DNA of 43,823 nucleotides from Gallionellaceae bacterium (GCA_028695325.1 JAQVJE010000001.1:12203-56025); one strand, 5' to 3'. Numbered from the stretch's first letter, positions 28,340 through 37,205 are shown. The notes: generated by a model from the sequence alone, not told the origin. Numbers and translations are program-made.

Positions 28340-28390
28340 TCGGCAGCGTCCATAGTGCACGCCATCCGCCAGTCATCGCAAGGAGACACC

Positions 28391-28807
28391 ATGCATCACA
28401 CCCTCATCACCCTCATCTCCCTCGCCGCCGCTCTCCTGGCCGGCACCGCCGCCGCCGGCCCGCGCGACGACCTGCTGGCCGGTTATGCCGCGGCCGCCCG
28501 CACGGCCAGCCCGGCCTTCGCCGGCTTCTCCGCCGCGCGCGGCAAGGACCTGCACACCCGCGCATTCGCCGCCGGCAAGGCCGACACCCCGGCCTGCACC
28601 AGCTGCCACGGCCAGGACCCGCGCGGCCCCGGCCGCACCCTGACCGGCAAGTCCATCGAGGCCATGGCGCTGTCGGTCACGCCGGCGCGCTACGGCGACC
28701 CGGCCAAGGTCGAGAAGTGGTTCAAGCGCAACTGCAACGAAGTGCTCGGGCGCGCCTGCAGCGCCCAGGAAAAGGGCGACTGGCTGACCTACATGGCCGG
28801 CCAGTAA
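28391..28807 (+). CDS. SHP-like / DUF1924 monoheme cytochrome c
   Basis: Signal peptide; PACTSCHGQDPRGPGRTLTGKSIEAMALSVTPARYGDPAKVEKWFKRNCNEVLGRACSAQEKGDWLTYM (CxxCH heme motif, KRNCNEVLGRxC). Confidence 0.85.
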   Translation: MHHTLITLISLAAALLAGTAAAGPRDDLLAGYAAAARTASPAFAGFSAARGKDLHTRAFAAGKADTPACTSCHGQDPRGPGRTLTGKSIEAMALSVTPARYGDPAKVEKWFKRNCNEVLGRACSAQEKGDWLTYMAGQ

Positions 28808-28842
28808 GCCACCGTCTGCAAACAGACCCGGAGGAACACACC

Positions 28843-29334
28843 ATGAACATACCCTATCGCCCCATCGCCCTCGCCTGCATCGCGCTGTTATTCTCCGGCC
28901 TGGTGCTGAACCGTGCCCAGGCCGGCGGCGGCCATTACTATGCCCCGGTCGCCGACCCCATGGTCAAGGAGGAATGCGGCAGCTGCCACCTTGCCTTCGC
29001 CCCGGCGATGCTGCCGGCCAGTTCCTGGCGCCGCATGATGGCCGACCTCGGCAACCACTTCGGCGACGATGCCAGCGTCGATGCCGACACCGCCGCACGC
29101 ATCACCCGCTATCTGGTCGACAACGCGGCGGACACCGGCGGCCAGCGCTTCAACGACAAGCTGATGCGCGGTGTCGCCATGAACAACGCCCCCCTGCGCA
29201 TCACCGAGCTGCCCAGGTGGCAGCGCGAGCACCGCGAGGTGCCGGACTGGGAATGGCGCCACAAGGAGGTGCGCAGCAAGGCCAACTGCGTCGCCTGCCA
29301 TGCCGGGGCCGAACGCGGCTACTACGACGATTGA
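28843..29334 (+). CDS. diheme cytochrome c (DHC-like)
   Basis: Signal peptide; KEECGSCHLAFAPAMLPASSWRRMMADLGNHFGDDASVD and ANCVACHAGAERGYYDD: two CxxCH motifs. Confidence 0.9.
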   Translation: MNIPYRPIALACIALLFSGLVLNRAQAGGGHYYAPVADPMVKEECGSCHLAFAPAMLPASSWRRMMADLGNHFGDDASVDADTAARITRYLVDNAADTGGQRFNDKLMRGVAMNNAPLRITELPRWQREHREVPDWEWRHKEVRSKANCVACHAGAERGYYDD

Positions 29335-29371
29335 GGCGCGCCGCCTCTTCCAAGCACAGGAGAATCCCACC

Positions 29372-29752
29372 ATGCGCAACAATACCCTGATACCCGCCCT
29401 CGTCGCCTGCCTCGTGGCCGCCGTCCTTGCCTTGCCGGCCGCCGCCGACGACGACCACGTCACCGGTCGCGCCTGGCTCACGGTGACCCAGATCGCCGAG
29501 CGCCTGGAGGCCGCCGGCTACCGCAACATCGAGAAGATCGAGCGCGAGCATGGCAGCTATGAGGCGCGCGCCACCGGCCCGGACGGCCGCCGCGCCCGCC
29601 TGCGCCTCAACCCGTTGAACGGCGAGATCGAGCCACGCAAGAAAGCGAGCAGCCGGCGCGACGCCGCCCTGGCCGGGCGCCTGGGCGCCGAGTGCAGCGA
29701 GCGGCGCTGCCGCGACGACCTGCCGCCGGCCGCCCCGGCGGCCGGTCGTTGA
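29372..29752 (+). CDS. PepSY-domain periplasmic protein
   Basis: Signal peptide; GRAWLTVTQIAERLEAAGYRNIEKIEREHGSYEARATGPDGRRARLRLNPLNGEI. Confidence 0.82.
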   Translation: MRNNTLIPALVACLVAAVLALPAAADDDHVTGRAWLTVTQIAERLEAAGYRNIEKIEREHGSYEARATGPDGRRARLRLNPLNGEIEPRKKASSRRDAALAGRLGAECSERRCRDDLPPAAPAAGR

Positions 29753-29763
29753 GGGACAGTGCC

Positions 29764-31077
29764 ATGCGGATACTGCTCGTCGGCCTGACCATCCTGGTCG
29801 TCCTCGCCTGGGCCTCTGCCGCCCCTGCCAGCGCGGCCGCCAGCCTGCCCTGGCTGGTCCGCCAGGAGGCTCTCTATCTCAGCGGCCTCGTCGCCATCGC
29901 CCTGATGTCGCTGGCCGTGCTGCTGGCAGCCCGCCCGGCCTGGCTGGAACGGCCGCTCGGCGGTCTCGACCGCATGTACCGTTGCCACAAGTGGGCCGGC
30001 ATCCTGGCGGTCGCCTTCGCCGCCCTGCACTGGCTGATCGAGATGTCGGGCGACATCCTCAAGGCCACGGTCGGCCGCGCCGGCCGCGTGCCGGAGGAGA
30101 CCGCCGACGGCCTCCTGGCGGCCATGCGCGACCTCGCCGAAGACATGGGCGAGTGGGCCATCTACGCCGTCCTGGCGATGCTGGCGCTGACCCTCTGGCG
30201 GCGCTTCCCCTACCGACCCTGGCGCCTGCTGCACCAGGCGATGCCGGTGATCTACCTCATGCTCGCCTTCCACGCCGTCCTGCTCGCCCCCCTGGCCTAC
30301 TGGAGCCAGCCGGTCGGCTGGCTGACCGGCCTCATGGTGGCCGCCGGCCTCTATGGCAGCGTGCGCTCGCTGGCCGGCCACATCGGCCGTTCGCGCCAGG
30401 TGGCCGGCCGAGTCGTCGCCGTCACGCACAGTGGCGCCGACAGCATCGCCGTCGAGTGCCAGCTCGAACCGGGTTGGCGCGGCCACCGGGCCGGCCAGTT
30501 CGCCTTCGTCAGCTTCGAGGACGGTGAAGGGGCGCACCCCTTCACCATCGCCAGCGCCGACCGCGGCGACCGCCGCCTGCACTTCCAGATCAAGGCCCTG
30601 GGCGACTACACCCGCACCCTGCCGGCGCGCCTCAGACCGGGCCAGGCGGTGCGCGTCGAAGGCCCCTACGGCCGCTTCCTGAGCGACCGCCACGACCGCC
30701 GCGCGCGGCAGATCTGGATCGCCGGCGGCATCGGCGTCACCCCCTTCCTGGCCTGGCTGGAGGCATTCCAGGCGTCGCCTGGCCAGGCCCCGGCCGCCGA
30801 TCTGCATTACTGCACCCGCGACCGCGCGACCGACCCCTTCGTCGCCCGTCTCGAGGCGCTGTGCGCGCCGCTGCCGGACATCCATCTCAGCGTGCATGGG
30901 ACGCGCCAGGGCGAGAGGCTAGACGCCGCCGCACTGGCGGCCGGCCAGGACACCACGCGGCCCGCCGAGGTATGGTTCTGCGGCCCGCGCGGCCTCGCAG
31001 ACAACCTGCGCGAGGGCCTGAAGAGGGCCTGGCGCGGCCGCCTGCGCTTCCATCAGGAGGCCTTCGAGATGCGCTGA
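29764..31077 (+). CDS. ferric reductase-like transmembrane/FAD/NAD(P) oxidoreductase
   Basis: TM heme-binding-like N-terminus (YRCHKWAGILAVAFAALHWLIEMS; LLHQAMPVIYLMLAFHAVLL) fused to a ferredoxin-reductase domain (GAHPFTIASADRGDRRLHFQIKALGDYTRTL; GPYGRFLSD; WIAGGIGVTPFLAWLEA). Confidence 0.88.
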   Translation: MRILLVGLTILVVLAWASAAPASAAASLPWLVRQEALYLSGLVAIALMSLAVLLAARPAWLERPLGGLDRMYRCHKWAGILAVAFAALHWLIEMSGDILKATVGRAGRVPEETADGLLAAMRDLAEDMGEWAIYAVLAMLALTLWRRFPYRPWRLLHQAMPVIYLMLAFHAVLLAPLAYWSQPVGWLTGLMVAAGLYGSVRSLAGHIGRSRQVAGRVVAVTHSGADSIAVECQLEPGWRGHRAGQFAFVSFEDGEGAHPFTIASADRGDRRLHFQIKALGDYTRTLPARLRPGQAVRVEGPYGRFLSDRHDRRARQIWIAGGIGVTPFLAWLEAFQASPGQAPAADLHYCTRDRATDPFVARLEALCAPLPDIHLSVHGTRQGERLDAAALAAGQDTTRPAEVWFCGPRGLADNLREGLKRAWRGRLRFHQEAFEMR

Positions 31078-31136
31078 GCGGGGTGCCAGGGCCGGCTTTG
31101 CGGTAACGTTGAGTCCCGCCCCTTCCTGACCCCGCC

Positions 31137-32360
31137 ATGAAAACCGAGCCCGCCTGCGCGAACGGCCTGCCGCCCTGGTTGATCCTGCTCGGCGTGCTGA
31201 TCGCCATCGGCCCGCTGTCGATCGACATGTACCTGCCCGGCTTCCCGGCCATGGCGGTGGAGTTCGCCGGCGGCGCCGGGCGGCCGGAATACACCCTGGC
31301 CGCCTTCTTCGTCGGCATGGCCGTAGGCCAGCTGGCCTACGGCCCGCTCAGCGACCGCTTCGGCCGCAAGCCGCCGCTCTACGTCGGCCTCGTCCTCTAC
31401 ACCCTGGCCTCGCTCGCCTGCGCCCTGGCCGGCGACCTCGACCAGCTCGCCGCCTGGCGTCTCGCCCAGGGTCTCGGCGGCTGCGCCGGTATGGTGATCA
31501 CCCGGGCGGTGATCCGCGACCGCTGCGGCGTGCACGATTCGGCGCGCGCGCTGTCCATGCTGATGCTGGTGATGGGCGCGGCCCCCATCCTGGCCCCGCT
31601 GGCCGGCGGCTGGGTGGTCGAGGCCTGGGGCTGGCGCGCCATCTTCTGGCTGCTGGCCGGCTTCGGCGCCGCCTGCCTTGCCGCCCTGCGCCTCGGTCTG
31701 GCGGAGAGCCACGACACCCGCCATGCCGCGCCGTTGAGCTGGCGCCGGGTGGGCGACAACTTCCGCGCACTGTTGGGCGAGCGCGCCTTCATGGCCTACG
31801 CGCTGTCGTCCGGCTTCGCCATGGCCGGCTTCTTTGCCTACCTGGCCGCCTCGCCCCACGTCCTCATCGGCCTGCACGGCCTGACGCCGGTCGAGTACGG
31901 CTGGCTGTTCGGTGCCAACGCGCTGGCCTTCATCGTCGCCAGCCAGGTCAACGCCCGCCTGGTGCGCGGGCTGGCGCCCACCCACCTGCTGCGCCGCGCC
32001 CTGCAGGTGCTGGCCGGCGCGGCGCTCTGGCTGGCCTGCCTGCCGCTGGCCGGCGAACCCTCCCTGGCCGCCCTGCTGCCGCCCATGACAGTGGCCATCG
32101 CCAGCCTGGGCTTCGTCGTGCCCAACGCTACCGCCGCCGCCCTCGCCACCCACGGCCAGCGCGCCGGCACTGCCTCGGCCCTGATCGGTGCCCTGCAGTT
32201 CGGCCTCGCCACCCTGGCCGGCACCGCCATGGGACTGGCGCACGGCGCCAGCGCCGCCCCCCTGGCCTGGACCATGGCTGCCGCCGCCCTGGCCGCCTGG
32301 GCCACGCACCGCCAGATGCTGCGGCCGCGCACGACGCGTGTACGGCAACCCCGTACGTAG
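31137..32360 (+). CDS. Bcr/CflA-family MFS drug efflux transporter
   Basis: IAIGPLSIDMYLPGFPAMAVEF...FFVGMAVGQLAYGPLSDRFGRKPPLYVGL. Confidence 0.9.
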   Translation: MKTEPACANGLPPWLILLGVLIAIGPLSIDMYLPGFPAMAVEFAGGAGRPEYTLAAFFVGMAVGQLAYGPLSDRFGRKPPLYVGLVLYTLASLACALAGDLDQLAAWRLAQGLGGCAGMVITRAVIRDRCGVHDSARALSMLMLVMGAAPILAPLAGGWVVEAWGWRAIFWLLAGFGAACLAALRLGLAESHDTRHAAPLSWRRVGDNFRALLGERAFMAYALSSGFAMAGFFAYLAASPHVLIGLHGLTPVEYGWLFGANALAFIVASQVNARLVRGLAPTHLLRRALQVLAGAALWLACLPLAGEPSLAALLPPMTVAIASLGFVVPNATAAALATHGQRAGTASALIGALQFGLATLAGTAMGLAHGASAAPLAWTMAAAALAAWATHRQMLRPRTTRVRQPRT

Positions 32361-32408
32361 GCGCACGGATTACCGGCGCCGCCGGAAACCGGACAATGGA
32401 CTCCCATT

Positions 32409-32433
32409 ACGGGCATAGGCCCGTTTTTTTTTT
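32409..32433 (+). terminator. Rho-independent terminator-like hairpin directly upstream of kamA-like RBS
   Basis: ACGGGC-ATAG-GCCCGT followed by a run of ten T (32424-32433). Confidence 0.75.
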
Positions 32434-32445
32434 GCAGGAGTCCGC

Positions 32446-33585
32446 ATGCGTTACATAAAAGATCTGGCTGCCATCCCCGCCCTCAAGGACAGCGACGAGC
32501 TCGCCACGCTGCAAGCGGTGGCAAACCAGTACGTCTTCCGCAGCAGCGAGTATTACCTCGGCCTCATCGACTGGAACGCCCCCGACGACCCCATCCGCCG
32601 GCTGATCATCCCGCGGGCCGACGAACTGGAGCCATGGGGCAGGCTGGACGCCTGCAACGAGGCGGCGGTCACCGTCAGCCACGGCGTCCAGCACAAATAC
32701 GCCGACACCGTGCTGCTGCTGTGCAATGAGGTGTGCGGTGGCTATTGCCGCTACTGCTTCCGCAAGCGCCTGTTCATGGACGGCAGCGACGAGGTCAACA
32801 AGTCGGTGTGGGACGGCCTCGACTACATCGCCGCCCATCCCGAGGTCACCAACGTGCTGCTCACCGGCGGCGACCCCCTCCTGATGAGCACCCGCCGCCT
32901 GGCCGAGATCATCGGCCGCCTGCGCGAGATACCGCATGTCCGCATCATCCGCATCGGTTCCAAGATGCCGGCCTTCAACCCCTGGCGCATCCTCGACGAC
33001 CCCGAGCTGCTGGCCATGTTCGAGCGCCATTCGACGGCCGACCGGCGCATCTACGTCATGGCCCACTTCGACCACCCGCGCGAACTCACCGAACCGGCCG
33101 TCCAGGCCCTCGACGCGCTGGTCCGCCACGGCGTGATGCTGACCAACCAGTGCCCGCTGCTCGCCGGCATCAACGACGACCCGGCGGTGCTGGGCGAGCT
33201 GTTCCGCCAGCTATCCTGGATCGGCTGCCCGCCCTACTACCTGTTCCAGGGCCGCCCCACGGCCGGCAACGCCCCCTACCGTGTGCCCATCGTGCGTGGC
33301 TTTGCCATCTTCCAGGAGGCCATGCACATGGGCTCCGGCCTGGCCCGGCGGGCGCGCTACGTCATGTCGCACGAATCCGGCAAGATCGAGATACTGGCGG
33401 TGGACGAACGCTACATCTACCTGCGCTATCACCGCGCCAAGGATCCTGCCTTGCGCGCCCGCTTCATGATCTATCATCGCGACGACGAGGCCTATTGGCT
33501 GGACGACCTGGTGCCGGTGGAACCGGACGGCGGCCCACGCTTCGCCCACGACTCACCGTTCGAGACCGGGGCCGGACCGGATTGA
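32446..33585 (+). CDS. KamA-family radical SAM protein (lysine 2,3-aminomutase-like)
   Basis: LLLCNEVCGGYCRYCFRKRLF (CX3CX2C), NVLLTGGDPLLMSTRRLAEIIGRLREIPHVRIIRIGSKMPAFNPWRI, MSHESGKIEI near the C-terminus. Confidence 0.88.
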   Translation: MRYIKDLAAIPALKDSDELATLQAVANQYVFRSSEYYLGLIDWNAPDDPIRRLIIPRADELEPWGRLDACNEAAVTVSHGVQHKYADTVLLLCNEVCGGYCRYCFRKRLFMDGSDEVNKSVWDGLDYIAAHPEVTNVLLTGGDPLLMSTRRLAEIIGRLREIPHVRIIRIGSKMPAFNPWRILDDPELLAMFERHSTADRRIYVMAHFDHPRELTEPAVQALDALVRHGVMLTNQCPLLAGINDDPAVLGELFRQLSWIGCPPYYLFQGRPTAGNAPYRVPIVRGFAIFQEAMHMGSGLARRARYVMSHESGKIEILAVDERYIYLRYHRAKDPALRARFMIYHRDDEAYWLDDLVPVEPDGGPRFAHDSPFETGAGPD

Positions 33586-33597
33586 CCACGCCCATCA

Positions 33598-33653
33598 TAA
33601 GTGTTTCCCGTACGTGAATTCCCGATTGCCACGGCCGGCCGGCCGCCTACCAT
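33598..33653 (+). promoter_or_regulatory. candidate promoter with shared TAAGTGTTTCCCGTACG motif (copy 1)
   Basis: TAAGTGTTTCCCGTACGTGAATTCCCGATTGCCACGG...; -35 TTGCCA, 16 bp, TACCAT (33648-33653). Core TTCCCGTACGTGAA is a near-palindrome. Confidence 0.55.
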
Positions 33654-33702
33654 CGCGGTCCCCGATCCCCCGACCGACTGTCACCCGGCAAAGGAGCCGC
33701 AC

Positions 33703-34368
33703 ATGAACCAACAGATCGACATCTTCCTCGCCTCGCTGCAGGCCTTCTGGGGCGAGATCGCCATCTTCGTGCCCAAGCTGCTGGCCGCCCTGCTGCTGTT
33801 CTTCATCGGCTGGCTGCTCGCCCGCCTGCTCAGGACCGGCGTCGAACGCCTGCTCAAGGCCCTCAAGTTCGACCGCATGGCGGAAAGGTCTGGGCTCGAG
33901 GCCCTGGCCGATGCCGGCGGCGTGCGTCTGTCACTGTCCAGCGTGATCGGCGCCCTGGCCTACTGGCTGGTGATCCTGGTGGTGGCGGTCTCGGTCACCA
34001 ACAGCCTCGGCCTCAGCACCGTGGCCGAACTGCTCAACCGGGTCGTGCTCTACCTGCCCAACGTGCTGGTCGCCATCCTGGTCCTCTTGTTCGGCACCCT
34101 GCTGGCACGCTTCATCAACCGGGTGGCGTTCACCTGGCTGCACGGCATCAAGGCACCCAATGCCCTGTTCATGAGCACCGCGGCCGAGTACATGGTGCAG
34201 GTGTTCGCCTTCTTCCTGGCCCTGGAACAGCTGCAGATCGGTACCCAGCTGGTCACCGCAGCCTTCTCCATCGCCTTCGGTGGACTCGTCCTGATGCTCG
34301 CCCTGGCCTTCGGCCTGGGCGGCCGTGAATGGGCGGCCGGCAAGATCCGCGAGTGGTCTGACAAGTGA
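33703..34368 (+). CDS. MscS-related TM-helix membrane protein (small-conductance channel-like)
   Basis: FVPKLLAALLLFFIGWLLARLLRTGVERLLKALKFDRMAERSGLE...LPNVLVAILVLLFGTLLARFINRVA...LALAFGLGGREWAAGKIREW. Confidence 0.8.
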   Translation: MNQQIDIFLASLQAFWGEIAIFVPKLLAALLLFFIGWLLARLLRTGVERLLKALKFDRMAERSGLEALADAGGVRLSLSSVIGALAYWLVILVVAVSVTNSLGLSTVAELLNRVVLYLPNVLVAILVLLFGTLLARFINRVAFTWLHGIKAPNALFMSTAAEYMVQVFAFFLALEQLQIGTQLVTAAFSIAFGGLVLMLALAFGLGGREWAAGKIREWSDK

Positions 34369-34452
34369 GCGGGGCGGCCGGGTCTTTCCCGCGACTGCGC
34401 GAGGAAGATCCCGGCCAACTGCTAGGCTGAGAGGGCCACCGACCAGCCAACC

Positions 34453-37152
34453 ATGCCCGAGATACCGCCCCCCCCCACCTGGCACCACCGCGACATCGCC
34501 GACACCCTGGCGGCCCTGGCCAGCCACCGCCAGGGCCTCGGCCAGGCCGAGGCCGAGGCCAGGCTGGCCCGGCACGGCGCCAACCGCCTGCCGCCACCGC
34601 GCCGGCGCGGGCCGCTGCAGCGCTTCCTGCTGCAGTTCCACAACATACTGATCTACGTCCTCCTGGTGGCCGGCCTGGTCACCGCCGGGCTCGAACACTG
34701 GATCGACAGCGGGGTGATCTTCGGTGTCGTGGTGATCAACGCCATCATCGGCTTCATCCAGGAAGGTAAGGCCGAGCACGCCCTGGAGGCGATCCGCAAG
34801 ATGCTGTCGCCGACCGCCCTGGTCCTGCGCGACGGCATCCGCCGCAACCTGCCGGCCGAACTGCTGGTGCCCGGCGACATCGTATTCCTCGCCCCCGGCG
34901 ACCGCGTGCCGGCCGACCTGCGCCTCATCGAGGCCAAGGGGCTGAAGATCGAGGAGGCAGCGCTGACCGGCGAGTCGCTGCCGGTCGACAAGCGCACCGC
35001 GGCGGTCGCCGCCGACGCCCCCCTCGGCGACCGCGCCTCGATGGCGTGGTCGGGCACCCTGGTCACCTACGGCCAGGGCGTCGGCGTCGTGGTGGCGACC
35101 GGCGCCGCCACCGAGATAGGCCGCATCAGCCGCCTGCTCGCCGAGGTGCAGACCCTGGCGACGCCGCTGCTGCGCCAGATGAGCGTCTTCGCCTTCTGGC
35201 TCACCTGGGCCATCCTGGCCATCGCCGGCCTGGCCTTCGTCTTCGGCACCCTGGTGCGCGACTATGCCGCCGACGAGATGTTCCTGGCCGCGGTCGGCCT
35301 GGCGGTGGCCGCCATCCCCGAGGGACTGCCGGCGGTGGTGACCATCACCCTGGCCATCGGCGTCCAGCGCATGGCCCGGCGCAACGCCATCATCCGCCGC
35401 CTGCCGGCGGTGGAGGCGCTCGGCTCGGTGACGGTGGTCTGCACCGACAAGACCGGCACCCTGACGCGCAACGAGATGACCGCGCAGTCCCTCATCACCG
35501 CCGAGGCCACCTACGGCATCGGCGGCGTCGGCTATGCGCCCCACGGTGGCTTCAGCCTGGACAGCCTCGACGTGGCGGTGGACGAGCATCCCGGGATCAT
35601 CGAGATCGCCCGTGCCGGCCTGCTCTGCAACGACGCCGCCCTGAGCCGCGCCGGCGACGCTTGGGAACTGGCCGGCGATCCCACCGAGGGCGCCCTGGTC
35701 GCCCTCGCCATGAAGGCCGGCCTGCAGCCGGCCTACGAGCACGAGGCCCTGCCGCGCATCGACGTCATCCCGTTCGAGGCGCGCCATCGCTTCATGGCCA
35801 CCCTGCACCACGACCACCGCGGCCACGGCATGATCTACCTGAAGGGTGCACCGGAACGTGTGCTGGAGCTGTGCCGGCGGCAGCGCCAGGCCGGCGAGGA
35901 CCGCCCCCTCGACCTTGCCGCCTGGCGACCCCGCATGAGCGCAGCGGCGGCGGCCGGCATGCGCCTGTTGGCCCTGGCAGTGCGCGAGCTCGACCGCGTG
36001 CCGGCCAGCCTGGACTTCGCCGACGTCGAGGCGGGCGGCTTCACCCTGCTCGCGGTGGTGGGCATTGCCGACCCGCCGCGCGAGGAGAGCGCGGCCGCCA
36101 TCGCCAACTGCCAGGCGGCCGGCATCCGGGTGGTGATGATCACCGGCGACCATGCCGACACCGCCCTGGCGATCGGCCAGCGCATCGGCCTGGCGCGCAA
36201 CGGCATGGCCAGCACCGGCAACGAGCTGGAGACCATGTCCGACGAGGCCCTGCGCGAACTGGCCGGGCACGCCGAGGTCTTCGCCCGTGCCAGCCCGGAA
36301 CACAAGCTGCGCCTTGTGCACGCCCTGCAGGCCGACGGCCATGTCGTGGCGATGACCGGCGACGGCATCAACGACGCCCCCGCCCTGAAGCGTGCCGACG
36401 TCGGCGTCGCCATGGGCCAGAAGGGCACCGAGGCGGCCAAGGAGGCGGCCGAGATGGTGCTCGCCGACGACAACTTCGCCTCCATCGCCGCCGCCGTCGA
36501 GGAAGGCCGCACGGTGTACGACAACATCAAGAAGGCCATCGTCTTCATCCTGCCGACCAACGGCGGCGAGGCGGCCATCCTGCTCACCGCCATCGTGCTC
36601 GGCCTCACCCTGCCGATCACCCCGGCCCAGATACTGTGGGTGAACATGATCACCGCCGTCACCCTGGCGCTGGCCCTCGCCTTCGAGCCGGCCGAGCCCG
36701 ACATCATGCGGCGGCCGCCACGCGACCCCGCCGAGGCCCTGCTGTCGCCCTTCCTGGTCTGGCGTATCGTCTTCGTCAGCGCCCTGCTCACCCTCGGCGG
36801 CCTCGGCCTGTTCCTCTGGCAGGAGATGCGCGGCATATCGCTCGAGGCTGCCCGCACCGCGGCGGTAAACGCCCTGGTCATGGGCGAGATCGTCTACCTG
36901 TTCAACTGCCGCCGCCTGACCGCCCCGGCCCTCGCACTGGGTGCCCTGACCGGCAACCCCTACGTCTGGCTCACCACCCTGATCCTGATCTTCTTCCAGG
37001 GCCTGTTCACCTATCTGCCTGCGATGCAGGCCCTGTTCGGCACTGCGGGCCTCGACGCTGCCGCCTGGGCCGGCATCCTGCTGTTCGGCCTGCTGCTGTT
37101 CCTGCTGGTGGAGCTGGAAAAGGCCCTCCTCGCCCACGCGCGCCCGATGTAA
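34453..37152 (+). CDS. cation-transporting P-type ATPase (P2-type/SERCA-like)
   Basis: VCTDKTGTLTRNEMTAQSL; LTGESLPVDKR; AVAAIPEGLPAVVTITLAIGVQRMARRNAIIRRLPAVEALG; MTGDGINDAPALKRADVGVAMG; PITPAQILWVNMITAVTLALALAFEP. Confidence 0.95.
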   Translation: MPEIPPPPTWHHRDIADTLAALASHRQGLGQAEAEARLARHGANRLPPPRRRGPLQRFLLQFHNILIYVLLVAGLVTAGLEHWIDSGVIFGVVVINAIIGFIQEGKAEHALEAIRKMLSPTALVLRDGIRRNLPAELLVPGDIVFLAPGDRVPADLRLIEAKGLKIEEAALTGESLPVDKRTAAVAADAPLGDRASMAWSGTLVTYGQGVGVVVATGAATEIGRISRLLAEVQTLATPLLRQMSVFAFWLTWAILAIAGLAFVFGTLVRDYAADEMFLAAVGLAVAAIPEGLPAVVTITLAIGVQRMARRNAIIRRLPAVEALGSVTVVCTDKTGTLTRNEMTAQSLITAEATYGIGGVGYAPHGGFSLDSLDVAVDEHPGIIEIARAGLLCNDAALSRAGDAWELAGDPTEGALVALAMKAGLQPAYEHEALPRIDVIPFEARHRFMATLHHDHRGHGMIYLKGAPERVLELCRRQRQAGEDRPLDLAAWRPRMSAAAAAGMRLLALAVRELDRVPASLDFADVEAGGFTLLAVVGIADPPREESAAAIANCQAAGIRVVMITGDHADTALAIGQRIGLARNGMASTGNELETMSDEALRELAGHAEVFARASPEHKLRLVHALQADGHVVAMTGDGINDAPALKRADVGVAMGQKGTEAAKEAAEMVLADDNFASIAAAVEEGRTVYDNIKKAIVFILPTNGGEAAILLTAIVLGLTLPITPAQILWVNMITAVTLALALAFEPAEPDIMRRPPRDPAEALLSPFLVWRIVFVSALLTLGGLGLFLWQEMRGISLEAARTAAVNALVMGEIVYLFNCRRLTAPALALGALTGNPYVWLTTLILIFFQGLFTYLPAMQALFGTAGLDAAAWAGILLFGLLLFLLVELEKALLAHARPM

Positions 37153-37205
37153 GTGTTTCCCTTACGGTACTTCCTGATGCCACGCACGGGCCGGATAGGT
37201 AGGAT
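37150..37205 (+). promoter_or_regulatory. candidate promoter with shared TAAGTGTTTCCCTTACG motif (copy 2)
   Basis: TAAGTGTTTCCCTTACGGTACTTCCTGATGCCACGCACGGGCCGGATAGGTAGGAT; -10 TAGGAT at 37200-37205. Confidence 0.55.

Noticed and set aside
33631-33645. CGGCCGGCCGGCCG run as a functional palindrome
   Set aside because: Expected as low-complexity sequence in a GC-rich genome; no independent support.
33931-37137. 1068-aa minus-strand ORF opposite the P-type ATPase
   Set aside because: Antisense to a strongly supported P-type ATPase; low-complexity Gly/Gln/Asp/His-rich translation typical of GC-rich shadow ORFs.
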